A stretch of 64,000 nucleotides of DNA from Halomonas cupida (GCF_900142755.1 NZ_FRCA01000004.1:124001-188000); one strand, 5' to 3'. Numbered from the stretch's first letter, positions 46,720-56,898 are shown. Program-made: numbers and translations. The notes: generated from the sequence alone by a model not told the origin.

Positions 46720-47216
46720 GAGTCGCTCTCCTGTGACGCCTCATCACCGAAACAGCGCAGCAGCGAGACCATTTCCATTGCCGCCATGGCCGCCTCGATA
46801 CCCTTGTTACCGGCCTTGGTGCCGGCGCGCTCGATGGCCTGTTCGATGGAGTTGACGGTCAGTACACCATTGGCGACCGGGGTATCGAATTCGAGCTGCA
46901 GGCGCGACAGTGCCGAGTTGCACTCGCCAGCGACATGTTCGAAGTGCGGGGTACCACCGCGAATCACCGCCCCCAGGGCGATAACCGCATCGGGACGGGC
47001 AACCTCAAGCACACGCTTGACTGCCAGCGGAATCTCCCAGGCACCCGGCACGTGCACGATATCGATGGCTCCCGCATCGATGCCATGACGCGTCAGGCTA
47101 TCGACGGCGCCTTCGACAAGACTGTCCACGACATGATGATTGAAGCGGCCCACAACGATGACGTAGCGGCCTTCGACGTCGACAAAGCTACCTTCGACCT
47201 GGGAAATGGAGTGCAT
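46716..47216 (-). CDS. ribH: 6,7-dimethyl-8-ribityllumazine synthase
   Basis: It condenses the ribityl-aminopyrimidine with dihydroxybutanone phosphate in riboflavin synthesis. Markers are [54 protein letters not shown] and [16 protein letters not shown]. From ATG 47216 (AGGAAG upstream) it is 166 residues. It follows ribBX and overlaps nusB. Confidence 0.96.
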   Translation of the reverse strand: MHSISQVEGSFVDVEGRYVIVVGRFNHHVVDSLVEGAVDSLTRHGIDAGAIDIVHVPGAWEIPLAVKRVLEVARPDAVIALGAVIRGGTPHFEHVAGECNSALSRLQLEFDTPVANGVLTVNSIEQAIERAGTKAGNKGIEAAMAAMEMVSLLRCFGDEASQESDS

Positions 47217-47326
47217 CTTGATTCTTCCTGATAACACCAGCGTCAACGCCGGTACGAACGGCCCTGAGGCCGCTCTTGAACAACATTTAACAGCGGACGA
47301 CATGATCGGTCGTCCGCTGCATGAAT

Positions 47327-48490
47327 TCAGACTGAGTCGTCAGTCTCGCCGGTTACCTGAGCAGGTGTCACCTGCTCGACAACCTCAAGGTCAAACCCGG
47401 ACAACGCCGAGAACTTCCATGGTGAACTGAGCAGGCGCATTCGGCCAACCCCCAGCTCACGCAGAATCTGTGACCCGGTACCGATGGTGAGGTAATTGCC
47501 GGCACCGTCCGATTCACTGCCACGTGGCGTACGACGACGGTCGAGGAACACCTGCAGCAGATCATTGAGATCCTGACGCTGGCGGACGTCATCCAGCAGC
47601 ACGAACACGCCCCGCTCGGACTTCGCTACCGTTTCCAGAGCCTGGTGCGCACGCCAGGAGACATCCTCTCCCCTGACCAGGCACAGCAGGTCACGCATCT
47701 CGTTGGCCAGATGCACGCGCACCGTGGTCACCTCTTCCTGGCTCGGTGTGCCCTTGACCAGCGCCAGATGATGGGCCTGCTGGATGCTGTCACGGAACAC
47801 GTGCAGCGTCAGCTCCCCATAGGCAGTATCCACCGGCAACTGCTCGACCACTTCCACGGTCTGCTCATTGTGGATGCGATAGTGGATGAGGTCAGCAATG
47901 GTACCCAGCTTGATGCCATGCTTCTCGGCAAAACGCTCGAGTTCGGGCCGGCGAGCCATGGTGCCATCTTCATTGATGACCTCACAGATCACCCCGCTGG
48001 GGCCACATCCGGCCAGGGCCGCCAGGTCACAGGCAGCTTCGGTATGCCCAGCGCGACGCAACACACCGCCGGGCTCTGCCATCAGCGGGAAGATATGTCC
48101 CGGTTGGACGATATCCTCGGCAACCGCATTGCGGGCACTCGCGGCCTGTACGGTGCGAGCCCGGTCAGCGGCCGAGATCCCGGTGGTCACTCCTTCCGCG
48201 GCCTCGATGGACAGGGTGAACTTGGTGCCGAAACCCGAGCCATTGTCCTGCACCATCAGCGGCAGATTGAGCTGCCGGCAGCGCTCGCGGGTCATCGGCA
48301 TGCAGATCAGACCACGAGCGTGCACCGCCATGAAGTTGATGTGTTGCGCTTCACATTTCTCGGCGGCCATGATGATGTCGCCTTCGTTCTCGCGATCCTC
48401 GTCGTCCATCAGAATGACCATGCGTCCCTGACGGATGTCTTCGACGAGCTCGGCAATAGGGGCGATACCCTTGCTTGAAGAGTGCGACAT
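47327..48490 (-). CDS. ribBX: 3,4-dihydroxy-2-butanone 4-phosphate synthase with inactive cyclohydrolase-like domain
   Basis: Residues 1 to about 205 are RibB, with [30 protein letters not shown], and the [13 protein letters not shown] motif. The remaining 180 residues align with GTP cyclohydrolase II but lack its catalytic cysteines (no CLTSE...CDC), and the QEGRGIGL block is replaced by [13 protein letters not shown]. This is the RibBX hybrid type described in proteobacteria, where the C-terminal part has no cyclohydrolase activity. A true RibA must then be encoded elsewhere. The gene lies between ribD and ribH, the normal ribBA position. Confidence 0.9.
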   Translation of the reverse strand: MSHSSSKGIAPIAELVEDIRQGRMVILMDDEDRENEGDIIMAAEKCEAQHINFMAVHARGLICMPMTRERCRQLNLPLMVQDNGSGFGTKFTLSIEAAEGVTTGISAADRARTVQAASARNAVAEDIVQPGHIFPLMAEPGGVLRRAGHTEAACDLAALAGCGPSGVICEVINEDGTMARRPELERFAEKHGIKLGTIADLIHYRIHNEQTVEVVEQLPVDTAYGELTLHVFRDSIQQAHHLALVKGTPSQEEVTTVRVHLANEMRDLLCLVRGEDVSWRAHQALETVAKSERGVFVLLDDVRQRQDLNDLLQVFLDRRRTPRGSESDGAGNYLTIGTGSQILRELGVGRMRLLSSPWKFSALSGFDLEVVEQVTPAQVTGETDDSV

Positions 48491-48704
48491 GAAGTCTCCC
48501 TTGAAACCAATCGGCTGTCTGGCGAAGCCAACCCGAGGCCGCCAGCAGATGCCGGAAACGGCGTCAGGTTACCGTGGTAGAACGCCGTGCGCCAGTAACG
48601 CCGAAACGAAAGATACCCACCCGAGCGGGAATGCCCGGTCAGCGACCGCCCACCAGCCTCCTGCACAACCCTCACATTCCCCGAATCATCGATCTCCGCC
48701 AGAG

Positions 48705-49832
48705 TCAGGAAAGCGGGCGGGCAAGGATACGCCAATCCTGCCCCAGGGCGCGAATATCGACAATCTCCAGCCGACGCTGCTGCTCCATTCGCTGGATCCC
48801 CGCCAGCGCCAGCAGTGGCCGCGCTTCACTGCCCAACAATGTCGGGGCGACATACAGCCGCAGCTCATCGACCAACTCGGCATCGATCAAGGCCCCTGCC
48901 AGGGTCGCACCGGTCTCCACCAGCAGCTCATTGCATTGCTCATGTTGAGCCAGCCATCCCACCAGCACGGCCAGATCGACCCGCCCATCGGCCCCGGCCG
49001 GAAGTTCAAGGACGTCGGCTCCTGCTGCCTCAAGCTGCGCACGCCGTAGACTTTCCACGCCCTCGACAGCTACGACCAGAGTACGTCCCGGCTCATTCAG
49101 ACAGGCTGCGGCCAGCGGCATGCGCAGTTGGCTATCCACCACTACACGCAATGGCTGACGCTCGGCAATGGTCCCGGCGTCTTCCAGTCCCAACTGCTCG
49201 GCACGCACGGTCAGTCGCGAGTTATCGAAGATGATCGAATCGACGCCAGTGAGAATGGCACAGCTCTCGGCCCTCAAACGCTGTACATCACGACGCGCCT
49301 GGGGCCCGGTGATCCATTGCGATTCCCCGGAGGCCATGGCGGTGCGTCCATCGAGGCTCATCGCCTGCTTGAGACGCACCCGCGGTCGCCCTTCCAGCAT
49401 GCGAGTGATGAAGCCGACATTCAGCGCCCGCGCATCAGCCTCGAGACAACCGACCTCTACCTCGATTCCTGCGTCGCGCAATTTCCGACTGCCGTTACCG
49501 GCTACTACCGGATTGGGATCTTCCATGGCCACAACGACCCTGGCCACTCCAGCATTGATCAAGGCCTCACAGCAAGGGCCAGTACGGCCATGGTGGGAGC
49601 ACGGCTCCAGGGTTACATAGGCGGTGGCTCCTCTTGCCTGCTCCCCAGCTGCCTCCAGCGCATGGATCTCGGCATGCGGCCCACCGGCACGCCGGTGGAA
49701 ACCTTCCCCGACCTGTTGTCCGTTCTTGACCAGAACACAACCCACTCTCGGATTGGGCATGGTGGTATAACGACCGTGCCCTGCAAGTTGCAGGGCACGG
49801 GCCATCCATTCATGATCCTGCGCCGTTATCAT
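48705..49832 (-). CDS. ribD: Bifunctional riboflavin deaminase/reductase
   Basis: RibD deaminates and then reduces the pyrimidine intermediate. The N-terminal deaminase has [18 protein letters not shown] and the zinc motif [18 protein letters not shown]; the C-terminal reductase has [20 protein letters not shown] and [19 protein letters not shown]. The 375 residues match E. coli (367). It overlaps nrdR by four bases. The riboflavin synthase gene (ribE) often found next is absent: 214 bases separate ribD from ribBX, and I see no ribE remnant or FMN riboswitch there. Confidence 0.96.
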   Translation of the reverse strand: MITAQDHEWMARALQLAGHGRYTTMPNPRVGCVLVKNGQQVGEGFHRRAGGPHAEIHALEAAGEQARGATAYVTLEPCSHHGRTGPCCEALINAGVARVVVAMEDPNPVVAGNGSRKLRDAGIEVEVGCLEADARALNVGFITRMLEGRPRVRLKQAMSLDGRTAMASGESQWITGPQARRDVQRLRAESCAILTGVDSIIFDNSRLTVRAEQLGLEDAGTIAERQPLRVVVDSQLRMPLAAACLNEPGRTLVVAVEGVESLRRAQLEAAGADVLELPAGADGRVDLAVLVGWLAQHEQCNELLVETGATLAGALIDAELVDELRLYVAPTLLGSEARPLLALAGIQRMEQQRRLEIVDIRALGQDWRILARPLS

Positions 49833-50323
49833 CGGCCATCTCCGCGAGTCGATCCATCCGGTGGAAAGTTCGGCTCCTGCGCCAGACGGTCGATCTCGGC
49901 ACGGAACTCATCGATATCCTGAAAGCTTCGGTACACTGAAGCAAAGCGGATATAGGCGACCTGATCCAGGCGCTTGAGCGCTCCCATGACTTCCTCACCC
50001 ACCACTCGCGCATGGACTTCGCGTTCACCACGGGCGCGTAGGTGCTGACGAATTCGTTCCACCGCAGCCTCGATGGCCTCTGCACTGACCGGGCGTTTTT
50101 CCAGCGCTCGCAACATACCCGCGCGCAGCTTGGCCTCATCGAACACCTCGCGGGTGCCATCGGCCTTGATGATACGCGGCATCACCAGCTCAGCAGTCTC
50201 GTAGGTGGTGAACCGCTCACCACACTCGGCACACTGGCGACGACGGCGCACCTGGTCGCCCTCGGCCACCAGGCGAGAATCGGTCACACGGGTATCCTGG
50301 GCTCCGCAGAATGGGCAGTGCAT
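49829..50323 (-). CDS. nrdR: Transcriptional repressor NrdR
   Basis: NrdR represses ribonucleotide reductase genes when dATP is plentiful. The zinc ribbon [17 protein letters not shown] with [12 protein letters not shown], and the ATP-cone ([20 protein letters not shown]), are clear. At 164 residues it is typical. It is the first gene of the nrdR-ribD block, as in many gammaproteobacteria. Confidence 0.96.
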   Translation of the reverse strand: MHCPFCGAQDTRVTDSRLVAEGDQVRRRRQCAECGERFTTYETAELVMPRIIKADGTREVFDEAKLRAGMLRALEKRPVSAEAIEAAVERIRQHLRARGEREVHARVVGEEVMGALKRLDQVAYIRFASVYRSFQDIDEFRAEIDRLAQEPNFPPDGSTRGDGR

Positions 50324-50412
50324 AGTGGGTTGTTTTCCGCTCCTGTGCTTGTCCGACTAGTGTAACGGTTGGCGGCTCCGGCGGACAGCTTCTCAAGGGG
50401 TATCGCAGGACA

Positions 50413-50428
50413 TGGCATGAGTTGTGCT
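50413..50428 (+). promoter_or_regulatory. Sigma-54-type promoter upstream of the GH13_18 phosphorylase
   Basis: TGGCATGAGTTGTGCT keeps the invariant GG and GC at the 10-base spacing of -24/-12 promoters and differs from TGGCACG-N4-TTGCW at only two other bases. The predicted start is near 50439, about 25 bases before the ATG. A matching element precedes gpgP. An inverted TGTCCG/CGGACA (about 50351-50387) upstream could be an activator site. Confidence 0.6.
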
Positions 50429-50463
50429 AGAGCAGAGAGACTCCGCAGCGTAGAGAGAACAGC

Positions 50464-52266
50464 ATGTCGATCGATGCCAGCGTATCGCCGCAGCCCACCC
50501 GGGAGCAGTTCGAACAGCGCGCCAGCGAGCTGATCGAGATGCTTTACAGCCAACGTCGTGACGAGGTCATGCGCCGCCTGGGACGACTCATTGATGCCCA
50601 TCGCAGCGATCTGGCGCACTGTCATGGTGCGGAACCAGCATCACTGTGGAGCCAGGCGGATCAATGGCTGATCGTCTACGGCGACTCCCTACTTGAAGAT
50701 CAGCGCCCACCGCTGGCGGTATTGCACGAATTCCTGCAGAACCGGCTCGAAGAGGTGTTCAGCGGTGTGCATGTGTTGCCCTTCTTCCCCTGGAGCAGCG
50801 ATGACGGTTTCTCGGTGATCCACTACCGTGAAGTCAATCCCGCACTGGGTGACTGGCAGGACATTCGACGTCTGGCCGAGCACCACGATCTGATGGTCGA
50901 TATGGTTCTCAACCATGCCTCACGGGAGTCGCTGTGGTTTGCCGACTACCTCGGCGGCAACCTGCCGGGTCGTGATTTCTTCATCGAGATGGACCCGGAT
51001 ACCGACCTGACCGATGTGGTACGCCCACGCAGTTCGCCTCTGCTGGTACCGGTATCCACCCGGCGCGGTATCCGGCATTTATGGGCAACCTTCTCCGAAG
51101 ACCAGATCGACCTCAACTTCGCCAACCCGGACGTGCTGCTGGAGTTCATCGGCATTCTGCTGTTCTATCTCGAGCAGGGCGCACGAATCATCCGCCTCGA
51201 TGCCATCGCCTATCTATGGAAGCGTCCGGGCACCCGTTGCATCCATCTGCCGGAAACCCATGCGGTGGTCCGGCTGCTGCGACTGGTGGTTGACCATCTG
51301 GCCCCCGGCACCCTGATCATTACCGAGACCAATGTGCCCCATGCTGAAAATATCAGTTACTTCGGCCTGGAACGCCTGTCACAGGATGGTCCGGACGCCC
51401 ACACCGATGAGGCTCACCTGGTCTACCAGTTCACCCTGCCGCCGTTGCTGCTACACACCCTGACCAGCGGCGAGGCCGGGACTCTGGCCCGCTGGCTGGA
51501 CAGCCTGCCTGAGTTGCCGACGGGTTGCAGTTATCTCAACTTCACTGCCAGTCATGACGGCATTGGCGTGCGCCCCCTGGAGGGTTGGCTCGCGGCCCAT
51601 GAAATCGACGCTCTGATGACGCTGATGCAACGTTTTGGTGGCTTCATCAGCATGCGCAGCCATGCCGATGGTAGCGACAGCCCCTACGAGATCAACATCA
51701 GTTGGTTCGACGCCATGAGCGGCACGCGCAAGGGGCCTGACCCGTGGCAAGTCGAGCGATTTCTGCTCAGTCAGCACCTGATGCTGGCTCTCCAGGGTAT
51801 CCCGGCCATCTATCTACACTGCCTGACCGCCACCCAGAACGACCAGGATGGCGTCGAGCACAGTGGACAACTACGCGCCATCAACCGCAAGCGCTGGCAA
51901 CGCAGGGAGCTGGAGGAGCTGTTGGACAGCCGCCATACACCAACGCGGGAAGTCTTTCATGCCCTGACGCGGCGCCTGGCCATTCGTCGCGAGGAGCCCT
52001 GCTTTCATCCCGATGCCAGGCAGAGCGTTATCGCCTCGGCACCGGAACTGCTGGTCATCCAGCGCGGTCCGCTGGCCAATGGACGCCGCCTGCTGGCCAT
52101 TCACAATATCACTGACCGCCGACAGGCCCTGCAGGTGGCTGAGTTGGAAGTCGCGGGCTGGTGGGACTGTATCGAGGGCTGTGTCTGGCAGCGTCAGGAC
52201 AGTCTTGGTCCCTATCGCACCCTGTGGCTGGTGTTCGATCCCCAGGAGCCGCAGCCGGAAGCATGA
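50464..52266 (+). CDS. GH13_18 sugar phosphorylase, probably glucosylglycerate phosphorylase
   Basis: The 600-residue protein is a sucrose-phosphorylase-type GH13 enzyme. The nucleophile aspartate is in GARIIRLDAIAYLW, the acid/base glutamate in TLIITETNVPH, and the transition-state aspartate in FTASHDGIGVRP. The family degrades alpha-glucosides with phosphate to glucose 1-phosphate. Members include sucrose, glucosylglycerol and glucosylglycerate phosphorylases. The neighbouring gpgS and gpgP make glucosylglycerate the likeliest substrate, which is inference. It is expressed from the plus strand, apart from gpgPS. A GAGAG site precedes the ATG. Confidence 0.82.
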   Translation: MSIDASVSPQPTREQFEQRASELIEMLYSQRRDEVMRRLGRLIDAHRSDLAHCHGAEPASLWSQADQWLIVYGDSLLEDQRPPLAVLHEFLQNRLEEVFSGVHVLPFFPWSSDDGFSVIHYREVNPALGDWQDIRRLAEHHDLMVDMVLNHASRESLWFADYLGGNLPGRDFFIEMDPDTDLTDVVRPRSSPLLVPVSTRRGIRHLWATFSEDQIDLNFANPDVLLEFIGILLFYLEQGARIIRLDAIAYLWKRPGTRCIHLPETHAVVRLLRLVVDHLAPGTLIITETNVPHAENISYFGLERLSQDGPDAHTDEAHLVYQFTLPPLLLHTLTSGEAGTLARWLDSLPELPTGCSYLNFTASHDGIGVRPLEGWLAAHEIDALMTLMQRFGGFISMRSHADGSDSPYEINISWFDAMSGTRKGPDPWQVERFLLSQHLMLALQGIPAIYLHCLTATQNDQDGVEHSGQLRAINRKRWQRRELEELLDSRHTPTREVFHALTRRLAIRREEPCFHPDARQSVIASAPELLVIQRGPLANGRRLLAIHNITDRRQALQVAELEVAGWWDCIEGCVWQRQDSLGPYRTLWLVFDPQEPQPEA

Positions 52267-52396
52267 CCATTGGTTGCATGATGTTCCAGGATGGGAGGCT
52301 TTATCCTGCTGCAATCCCTCAGAACGCCGAACCTCATGGGCATATCAGTGTCTGAGCGGTTGCCCCTCCCCAAGGAAGTCAGGAGAGAACATTCTC

Positions 52397-53227
52397 ATGC
52401 CCCGTACCAGTCTCATGCCCTGCACTACACACCAATCGCCAGGCCAGCCGTTACGCCGCCTGTTACGCCATCGCCCGACCCGCCTGAAGGTGGCGGCGGC
52501 AGCCTTCGGTCTGCTGCCGTTCCAGACCAGCTTCGCCGCCGACTACCCGGCCCCCATTGAAGCCCTGCAACGTGAGGGACTCGAAGTACACGGTGAATTC
52601 GACGCCCCCGATGGCCTGACCGGTTATGCCGCCAGCCACCAGGGCCAGCCGATGACCATCTTCGTGACAGCGGATGGAGAACACGCCATCGTCGGTAATC
52701 TGATCGACAGCGAAGCCAACAACCTCTCCGAGGCACCGCTGGAGCGCCTGGTTCAGGGACCGATGGACGACGCTGCCTGGCAGGATCTCGGCGACAGCGC
52801 CTGGATCGCTGACGGTAGCGACGATGCCGAACGCATTGTCTATATCTTTACCGACCCCAACTGCCCCTATTGCACCCAGTTCTACCATGACAGCCGTCCC
52901 TGGGTGGAAAGCGGCAAGGTACAGCTGCGCCATGTGATGGTTGGCATTCTCGACCCGGCCAGTCCACGCCAGGCAGTGACCATGCTCGCCGCCGAGGATC
53001 CATCAGCGATGCTCGAGGCCCATGAGAATGGCGACAAGGTCGAGCCCATGAACAACCTGCCCCGCGACCTGGAGCAACGTCTGCAGGACAATCACAACCT
53101 GTTCTACGGCTTCGGCATGGTCGCCACGCCAGGCATCGTCTACTACAACGGCGACAAGCTGGAGATGAGCCAGGGAGCGCCGACGCCCGAACAACTGGTC
53201 ACCATCATGGGATCCGAACTCAACTGA
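52397..53227 (+). CDS. dsbG: Thiol:disulfide interchange protein, DsbG/DsbC family
   Basis: From ATG 52397 the product is 276 residues. A basic N terminus and a hydrophobic stretch (RLKVAAAAFGLLPFQ) form a signal peptide. A short dimerisation-like domain follows (ALQREGLEVHGEFDAPDGLTGYA), then a thioredoxin fold with the active site YIFTDPNCPYCTQFY and cis-Pro loop GMVATPGIVYYNG. It likely reduces or isomerises periplasmic cysteines. The AGGAGA site is ten bases from the ATG, so a second ATG (52415) is possible. The last eight bases overlap the end of gpgS on the other strand. Confidence 0.85.
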   Translation: MPRTSLMPCTTHQSPGQPLRRLLRHRPTRLKVAAAAFGLLPFQTSFAADYPAPIEALQREGLEVHGEFDAPDGLTGYAASHQGQPMTIFVTADGEHAIVGNLIDSEANNLSEAPLERLVQGPMDDAAWQDLGDSAWIADGSDDAERIVYIFTDPNCPYCTQFYHDSRPWVESGKVQLRHVMVGILDPASPRQAVTMLAAEDPSAMLEAHENGDKVEPMNNLPRDLEQRLQDNHNLFYGFGMVATPGIVYYNGDKLEMSQGAPTPEQLVTIMGSELN

Positions 53228-54443
53228 CGTCTCCCGAGTTATCTGCCTCCACCGCCGCATGCAGACGCTCGGGAAGATCCGGCAATGCCGCCCTGACACG
53301 ATTCCAGCTGGGAATGAAGGGTTTTTCGCGAGGGTTGTCGAGAAAGGCATTGCCGGCTTCGATCAGATTGCCGGCAAACAGCTCGACCGCCTGCTCCTCG
53401 GCATGCCGGTCTAGAGTCAGCCCGTTCATCACTGCATCGTGGTCATAGGATTCGATCAGGTCCAGTGCCAGCCGGTAGTAGGTGGCCTTGAGAGTTCGGA
53501 AGCCCTCGGCAGAGAACTCCACCCCCTGAGTCGCCAGTTTGCGATAGAGTGCCTTGGCAATATCGAGACTCATGCGATTGAGCCCGGCGTTGGCATCGTC
53601 GGCCGACACCGGCTGATGCTTGTGGTCATAGATGTCGGCAATGTCCACCTGGCACAGGCGGTTGGTCGAGTGATCGCGCTGTACCTCCGAGAGCACCCCG
53701 ATCTCCAGCCCCCAATCCGCGGGAATGCGGATACCGTCGAGCACCTCGGTACGCATCGAGAACTCACCGGACAACGGATAGCGGAAGCTGTCCAGATACT
53801 CGAGATAAGGTCGTGGTCCGTGGATCATCTTCAGCGCCCGCAGCAATGGCGTCACCATCAGACGGGCCACACGACCATTGAGCCTGCCATCGGCAATCCG
53901 CGGGTAATAGCCCTTGCAGAAGGCATAGTTGAAACGCGGATGGGCCACTGGATACATCAGGCGCGCCAGCATGCCGCGGTCATAGGTGAGAATGTCGCAG
54001 TCATGCAGTCCCACCGCCGCAGTGCGCCCCGAGGCCTGGATATAACCGGCACAGAACCACACATTGCGTCCCTTCCCGGGTTGTTGAGGTGACAAGCCCT
54101 CGGCGGCCAGCGCCTCATCCAGGCCTCGCAGACGAGGGCCATCATTCCACAGAATTCGATGATGCTGCGGCAGCCGCGCGAAGAATTCACGCGCATGCAG
54201 GAACTGCTCCCGGTCAGCGCAATCCAGTCCGATGACAACCTCGTCCAGCCAGGGTACCTGAGCCAGCTCATCGATGATGGCGGATAACGCCGGTCCCTCC
54301 AGCTCCGAATACAGTGACGGCAGGATCAGCCCCAACGGGCGGCGACGGGAGAACTCACACAGCTCCCGTTCCAGGTCCTCGACGCTGCGCCGTGTCAGAT
54401 TGTGAAAATCGGTAATAATGCCGTTCTGATGGAAGTCGCTCAT
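53220..54443 (-). CDS. gpgS: Glucosyl-3-phosphoglycerate synthase
   Basis: A GT81-type enzyme that transfers glucose from a nucleotide sugar to 3-phosphoglycerate, the first step to glucosylglycerate. The 407-residue protein has GLILPSLYSELEGPALSAII near the N terminus, the nucleotide-metal motif GLHDCDILTYD, KGYYPRIADGRLNGRVARL, and YPLSGEFSMRTEVLDGIRIP with WGLEIGVLSEV. These blocks match GpgS of other bacteria. The start overlaps the gpgP stop (ATGA), so the order gpgP-gpgS is one operon. Glucosylglycerate is an osmolyte often made under salt stress and nitrogen limitation. Confidence 0.92.
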   Translation of the reverse strand: MSDFHQNGIITDFHNLTRRSVEDLERELCEFSRRRPLGLILPSLYSELEGPALSAIIDELAQVPWLDEVVIGLDCADREQFLHAREFFARLPQHHRILWNDGPRLRGLDEALAAEGLSPQQPGKGRNVWFCAGYIQASGRTAAVGLHDCDILTYDRGMLARLMYPVAHPRFNYAFCKGYYPRIADGRLNGRVARLMVTPLLRALKMIHGPRPYLEYLDSFRYPLSGEFSMRTEVLDGIRIPADWGLEIGVLSEVQRDHSTNRLCQVDIADIYDHKHQPVSADDANAGLNRMSLDIAKALYRKLATQGVEFSAEGFRTLKATYYRLALDLIESYDHDAVMNGLTLDRHAEEQAVELFAGNLIEAGNAFLDNPREKPFIPSWNRVRAALPDLPERLHAAVEADNSGDVS

Positions 54444-55363
54444 GCCTCACCCTCCGTGGAATGGCCGGGGCTCTCGCCTGCAGAGCCGCAGGAAGCGGAC
54501 TCCTGAGTCGCTGATTCGGACTGCCCCCAGAAATACGAGATACCTTCTACCCAGCCCTGTGGCCCGCTGGATTCCGTGCGATACAGCCGGGGCGTTGCAG
54601 GAGTAACCTTCAACCCGTGACGTCCGCGAATAACCACAGCGGCCTCGACGGCTTCCAGCATGCTGACGTCGTTGGGGCCATCCCCCAGCGCCACAGTTTC
54701 CGCCGCCTCACCCCGCAGGTCCTCGAATCGTCGACACAACCAACCAACAGCACGTCCCTTGTCGGTATCGCCGGTGACATGCCAGAACCGGCCGCCCTGG
54801 ACCACGCGCAGTCCATCCCCGGCAAGGCCCTGCCGAAAAGCATCAATCGCGTCGTCGCTGTCCCGCCAGACCAGTGGTTCACTACCTTCACGCAGACGCG
54901 CCAGCCGCGCCTCCTGGTCACCCAGCCCGGTCAACTCAGCGACCTCCTCCAGCGACATCTCGCTCATGGTTCGACAGTGCACGCCAAGACGCTGGCGCCA
55001 GATGGCAATCCGACGACGAATCAAACCGATATCAATGCCGAGATTGCGTACCACCAGACCATCGGTACCTGGAGAGGTATCGCGCCGGACATGGCACCAG
55101 TCAGGTGGCAATGCCACCACCGCGCCGTTCTCGGCGATGAAAGGAGATGCGCTGAGTTCCAGCATCTGGCGCAGTGACAGCAATTCACTGCGGGTCTTGC
55201 TGGTCACCGGGATCACAATGACGCCGGAAGCCTTGAGTGCCACCAGCCAGGGCCGTGCCGGCGCCCAATCATAGCTGTCGTGATCCAGCAGGGAGCCATC
55301 AAGGTCCGTGAACACCAGGCGTGGCCGAGTTGCGGGACGAAGTTGAGGAATGGCACCAGACAT
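54440..55363 (-). CDS. gpgP: Glucosyl-3-phosphoglycerate phosphatase (MPGP-type HAD)
   Basis: It removes the phosphate from glucosyl-3-phosphoglycerate. The 307-residue HAD IIB phosphatase has motif I LVFTDLDGSLLDHDSYDW, PVTSKTRSELL, FIAENGAVVALP and VALGDGPNDVSMLEAV, the mannosyl-3-phosphoglycerate phosphatase pattern. Pairing with gpgS makes the glucosyl substrate the natural choice. It has a Ser/Gly-rich C-terminal tail of about 35 residues. A sigma-54-type element lies 37-52 bases upstream. Confidence 0.9.
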   Translation of the reverse strand: MSGAIPQLRPATRPRLVFTDLDGSLLDHDSYDWAPARPWLVALKASGVIVIPVTSKTRSELLSLRQMLELSASPFIAENGAVVALPPDWCHVRRDTSPGTDGLVVRNLGIDIGLIRRRIAIWRQRLGVHCRTMSEMSLEEVAELTGLGDQEARLARLREGSEPLVWRDSDDAIDAFRQGLAGDGLRVVQGGRFWHVTGDTDKGRAVGWLCRRFEDLRGEAAETVALGDGPNDVSMLEAVEAAVVIRGRHGLKVTPATPRLYRTESSGPQGWVEGISYFWGQSESATQESASCGSAGESPGHSTEGEA

Positions 55364-55399
55364 GGCAGACCTGTCGAGTTGCTGTGTTGAAAGGACTCA

Positions 55400-55415
55400 A
55401 GCAGGCAACATGCCA
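55400..55415 (-). promoter_or_regulatory. Sigma-54-type promoter upstream of gpgP-gpgS
   Basis: On the minus strand TGGCATGTTGCCTGCT has the GG and GC of a -24/-12 promoter at the right spacing, two mismatches from TGGCACG-N4-TTGCW. The predicted leader is about 26 bases. An inverted pair AGTGCATG/CATGCACT (55449-55484) lies upstream and could bind an enhancer protein. The gap 55364-55632 otherwise contains only the glyA terminator. Confidence 0.6.
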
Positions 55416-55500
55416 GAAAAACAGAAAACACTACGAAATCAGGGGCGAAGTGCATGCCTTCATACCGTTGGCAGGACATGCACTGAAGAGAAACGACAAT

Positions 55501-55528
55501 GCCCCATTCTGGCGCACCAGAATGGGGC
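55501..55528 (-). terminator. glyA terminator
   Basis: GCCCCATTCTGG pairs perfectly with CCAGAATGGGGC around CGCA, a 12-bp stem. It lies 105 bases past the glyA stop. The T-run on the minus strand is weak (TTGTCGTTTCT). Confidence 0.75.
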
Positions 55529-55632
55529 ATTGATATTGGACCAACCAGAAAACCGATGATCATGCCGAACACAGCAATCAGTCAGTGTTTTCCTTCCTGG
55601 CTAGCCGTGCTTCGTCTGCGCAGCAATCAGAA

Positions 55633-56898
55633 TCAACGGTAGACCGGCAGGCGAGCACAGACCGCCTCGACCTTGCCCTTGACCTCTGCCTCGATGGCGG
55701 CAGAGTCTTCTCCACGCGCCATGACATCGAGAATGTCGCAGATCCAGCCGGCCAGCTCACGGCACTCGTCACTTCCGAAACCACGGGTAGTCACGGCTGG
55801 AGTACCGATACGCAGTCCGGAGGTCACGAAGGGGCTCTGCGGATCACCCGGGACGGCGTTCTTGTTGACGGTGATGTGCGCGCGCCCCAGAGCAGCATCT
55901 GCGTCCTTGCCGGTCAGGCCCTGCTTGATCAACGACAGCAGGAACAGGTGATCTTCTGTACCGCCGGATACCACATCAAAGCCACGTTCGATGAATACAC
56001 CGGCCATGGTCTGGGCGTTGGTGATGACCTGCTGCTGATAGGTCTTGAACTCCGGCGCCATGGCTTCCTTGAAGCACACTGCCTTGGCGGCGATGACGTG
56101 TTCCAGCGGGCCGCCCTGGATACCGGGGAAGACGGCAGACTGCAGCTTCTTCTCGATGTCAGCGTCGTTCTCGGCGGACAGGATCAGACCACCACGCGGA
56201 CCGCGCAGGGTCTTGTGGGTGGTGGTGGTGACCACATGCGCGTGGGGCAGCGGCGTCGGATACAGACCAGCCGCCACCAGGCCTGCGATGTGAGCCATAT
56301 CGACCAGCAGGAAGGCGCCCACTTCGTCGGCGATCTCACGGAACTTCGCCCAATCGATGATCTGGGAGTATGCGGAGAAGCCGGCAATGATCATCTTCGG
56401 CTTGTGCTCACGCGCCAGACGTGCGACCTCGTCGTAATCGATGCGACCGGACTCGTCGATGCCGTACTGTACAGCGTTGTAGTGCTTGCCGGAGAAGTTG
56501 GGGCGAGCACCATGGGTCAGGTGACCACCGGCGTCCAGACTCATGCCCAGTACCGTATCACCGGGTTTGACCAGTGCCTGGAAAACTGCGCCGTTGGCCT
56601 GGGATCCGGAGTGCGGCTGAACGTTGGCGTAGGTGGCGCCAAACAGTTCCTTCGCATAGTCGACCGCCAGTTGCTCGACCACGTCGACGTATTCACAGCC
56701 GCCGTAATAACGCTTGCCCGGATAGCCCTCGGCATACTTGTTGGTCAACTGGCTACCCTGCGCTTCCATGACGCGAGGGCTGGCGTAGTTCTCGGAAGCG
56801 ATCAGCTCGATGTGGGCTTCCTGACGACCCACTTCCTTCTGCATGGCGTCGAACAGAGCATCATCAAAACCGGCAATCGTCATGTCACGGCTGAACAT
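55633..56898 (-). CDS. glyA: Serine hydroxymethyltransferase
   Basis: It interconverts serine and glycine and makes 5,10-methylene-tetrahydrofolate, the substrate of ThyA. PLP is held by the lysine in [15 protein letters not shown]. Other marks are [35 protein letters not shown] and [12 protein letters not shown] use ATG 56898 (421 residues, E. coli 417); a further ATG at 56883 is possible and the frame stays open 35 codons upstream. A terminator follows. Confidence 0.95.
   Translation of the reverse strand: MFSRDMTIAGFDDALFDAMQKEVGRQEAHIELIASENYASPRVMEAQGSQLTNKYAEGYPGKRYYGGCEYVDVVEQLAVDYAKELFGATYANVQPHSGSQANGAVFQALVKPGDTVLGMSLDAGGHLTHGARPNFSGKHYNAVQYGIDESGRIDYDEVARLAREHKPKMIIAGFSAYSQIIDWAKFREIADEVGAFLLVDMAHIAGLVAAGLYPTPLPHAHVVTTTTHKTLRGPRGGLILSAENDADIEKKLQSAVFPGIQGGPLEHVIAAKAVCFKEAMAPEFKTYQQQVITNAQTMAGVFIERGFDVVSGGTEDHLFLLSLIKQGLTGKDADAALGRAHITVNKNAVPGDPQSPFVTSGLRIGTPAVTTRGFGSDECRELAGWICDILDVMARGEDSAAIEAEVKGKVEAVCARLPVYR

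Noticed and set aside
48491..48704. Possible FMN riboswitch before ribBX
   Set aside because: The conserved GGGGCAGGGTG/AAATTCCC and downstream FMN-element blocks are missing on the minus strand.
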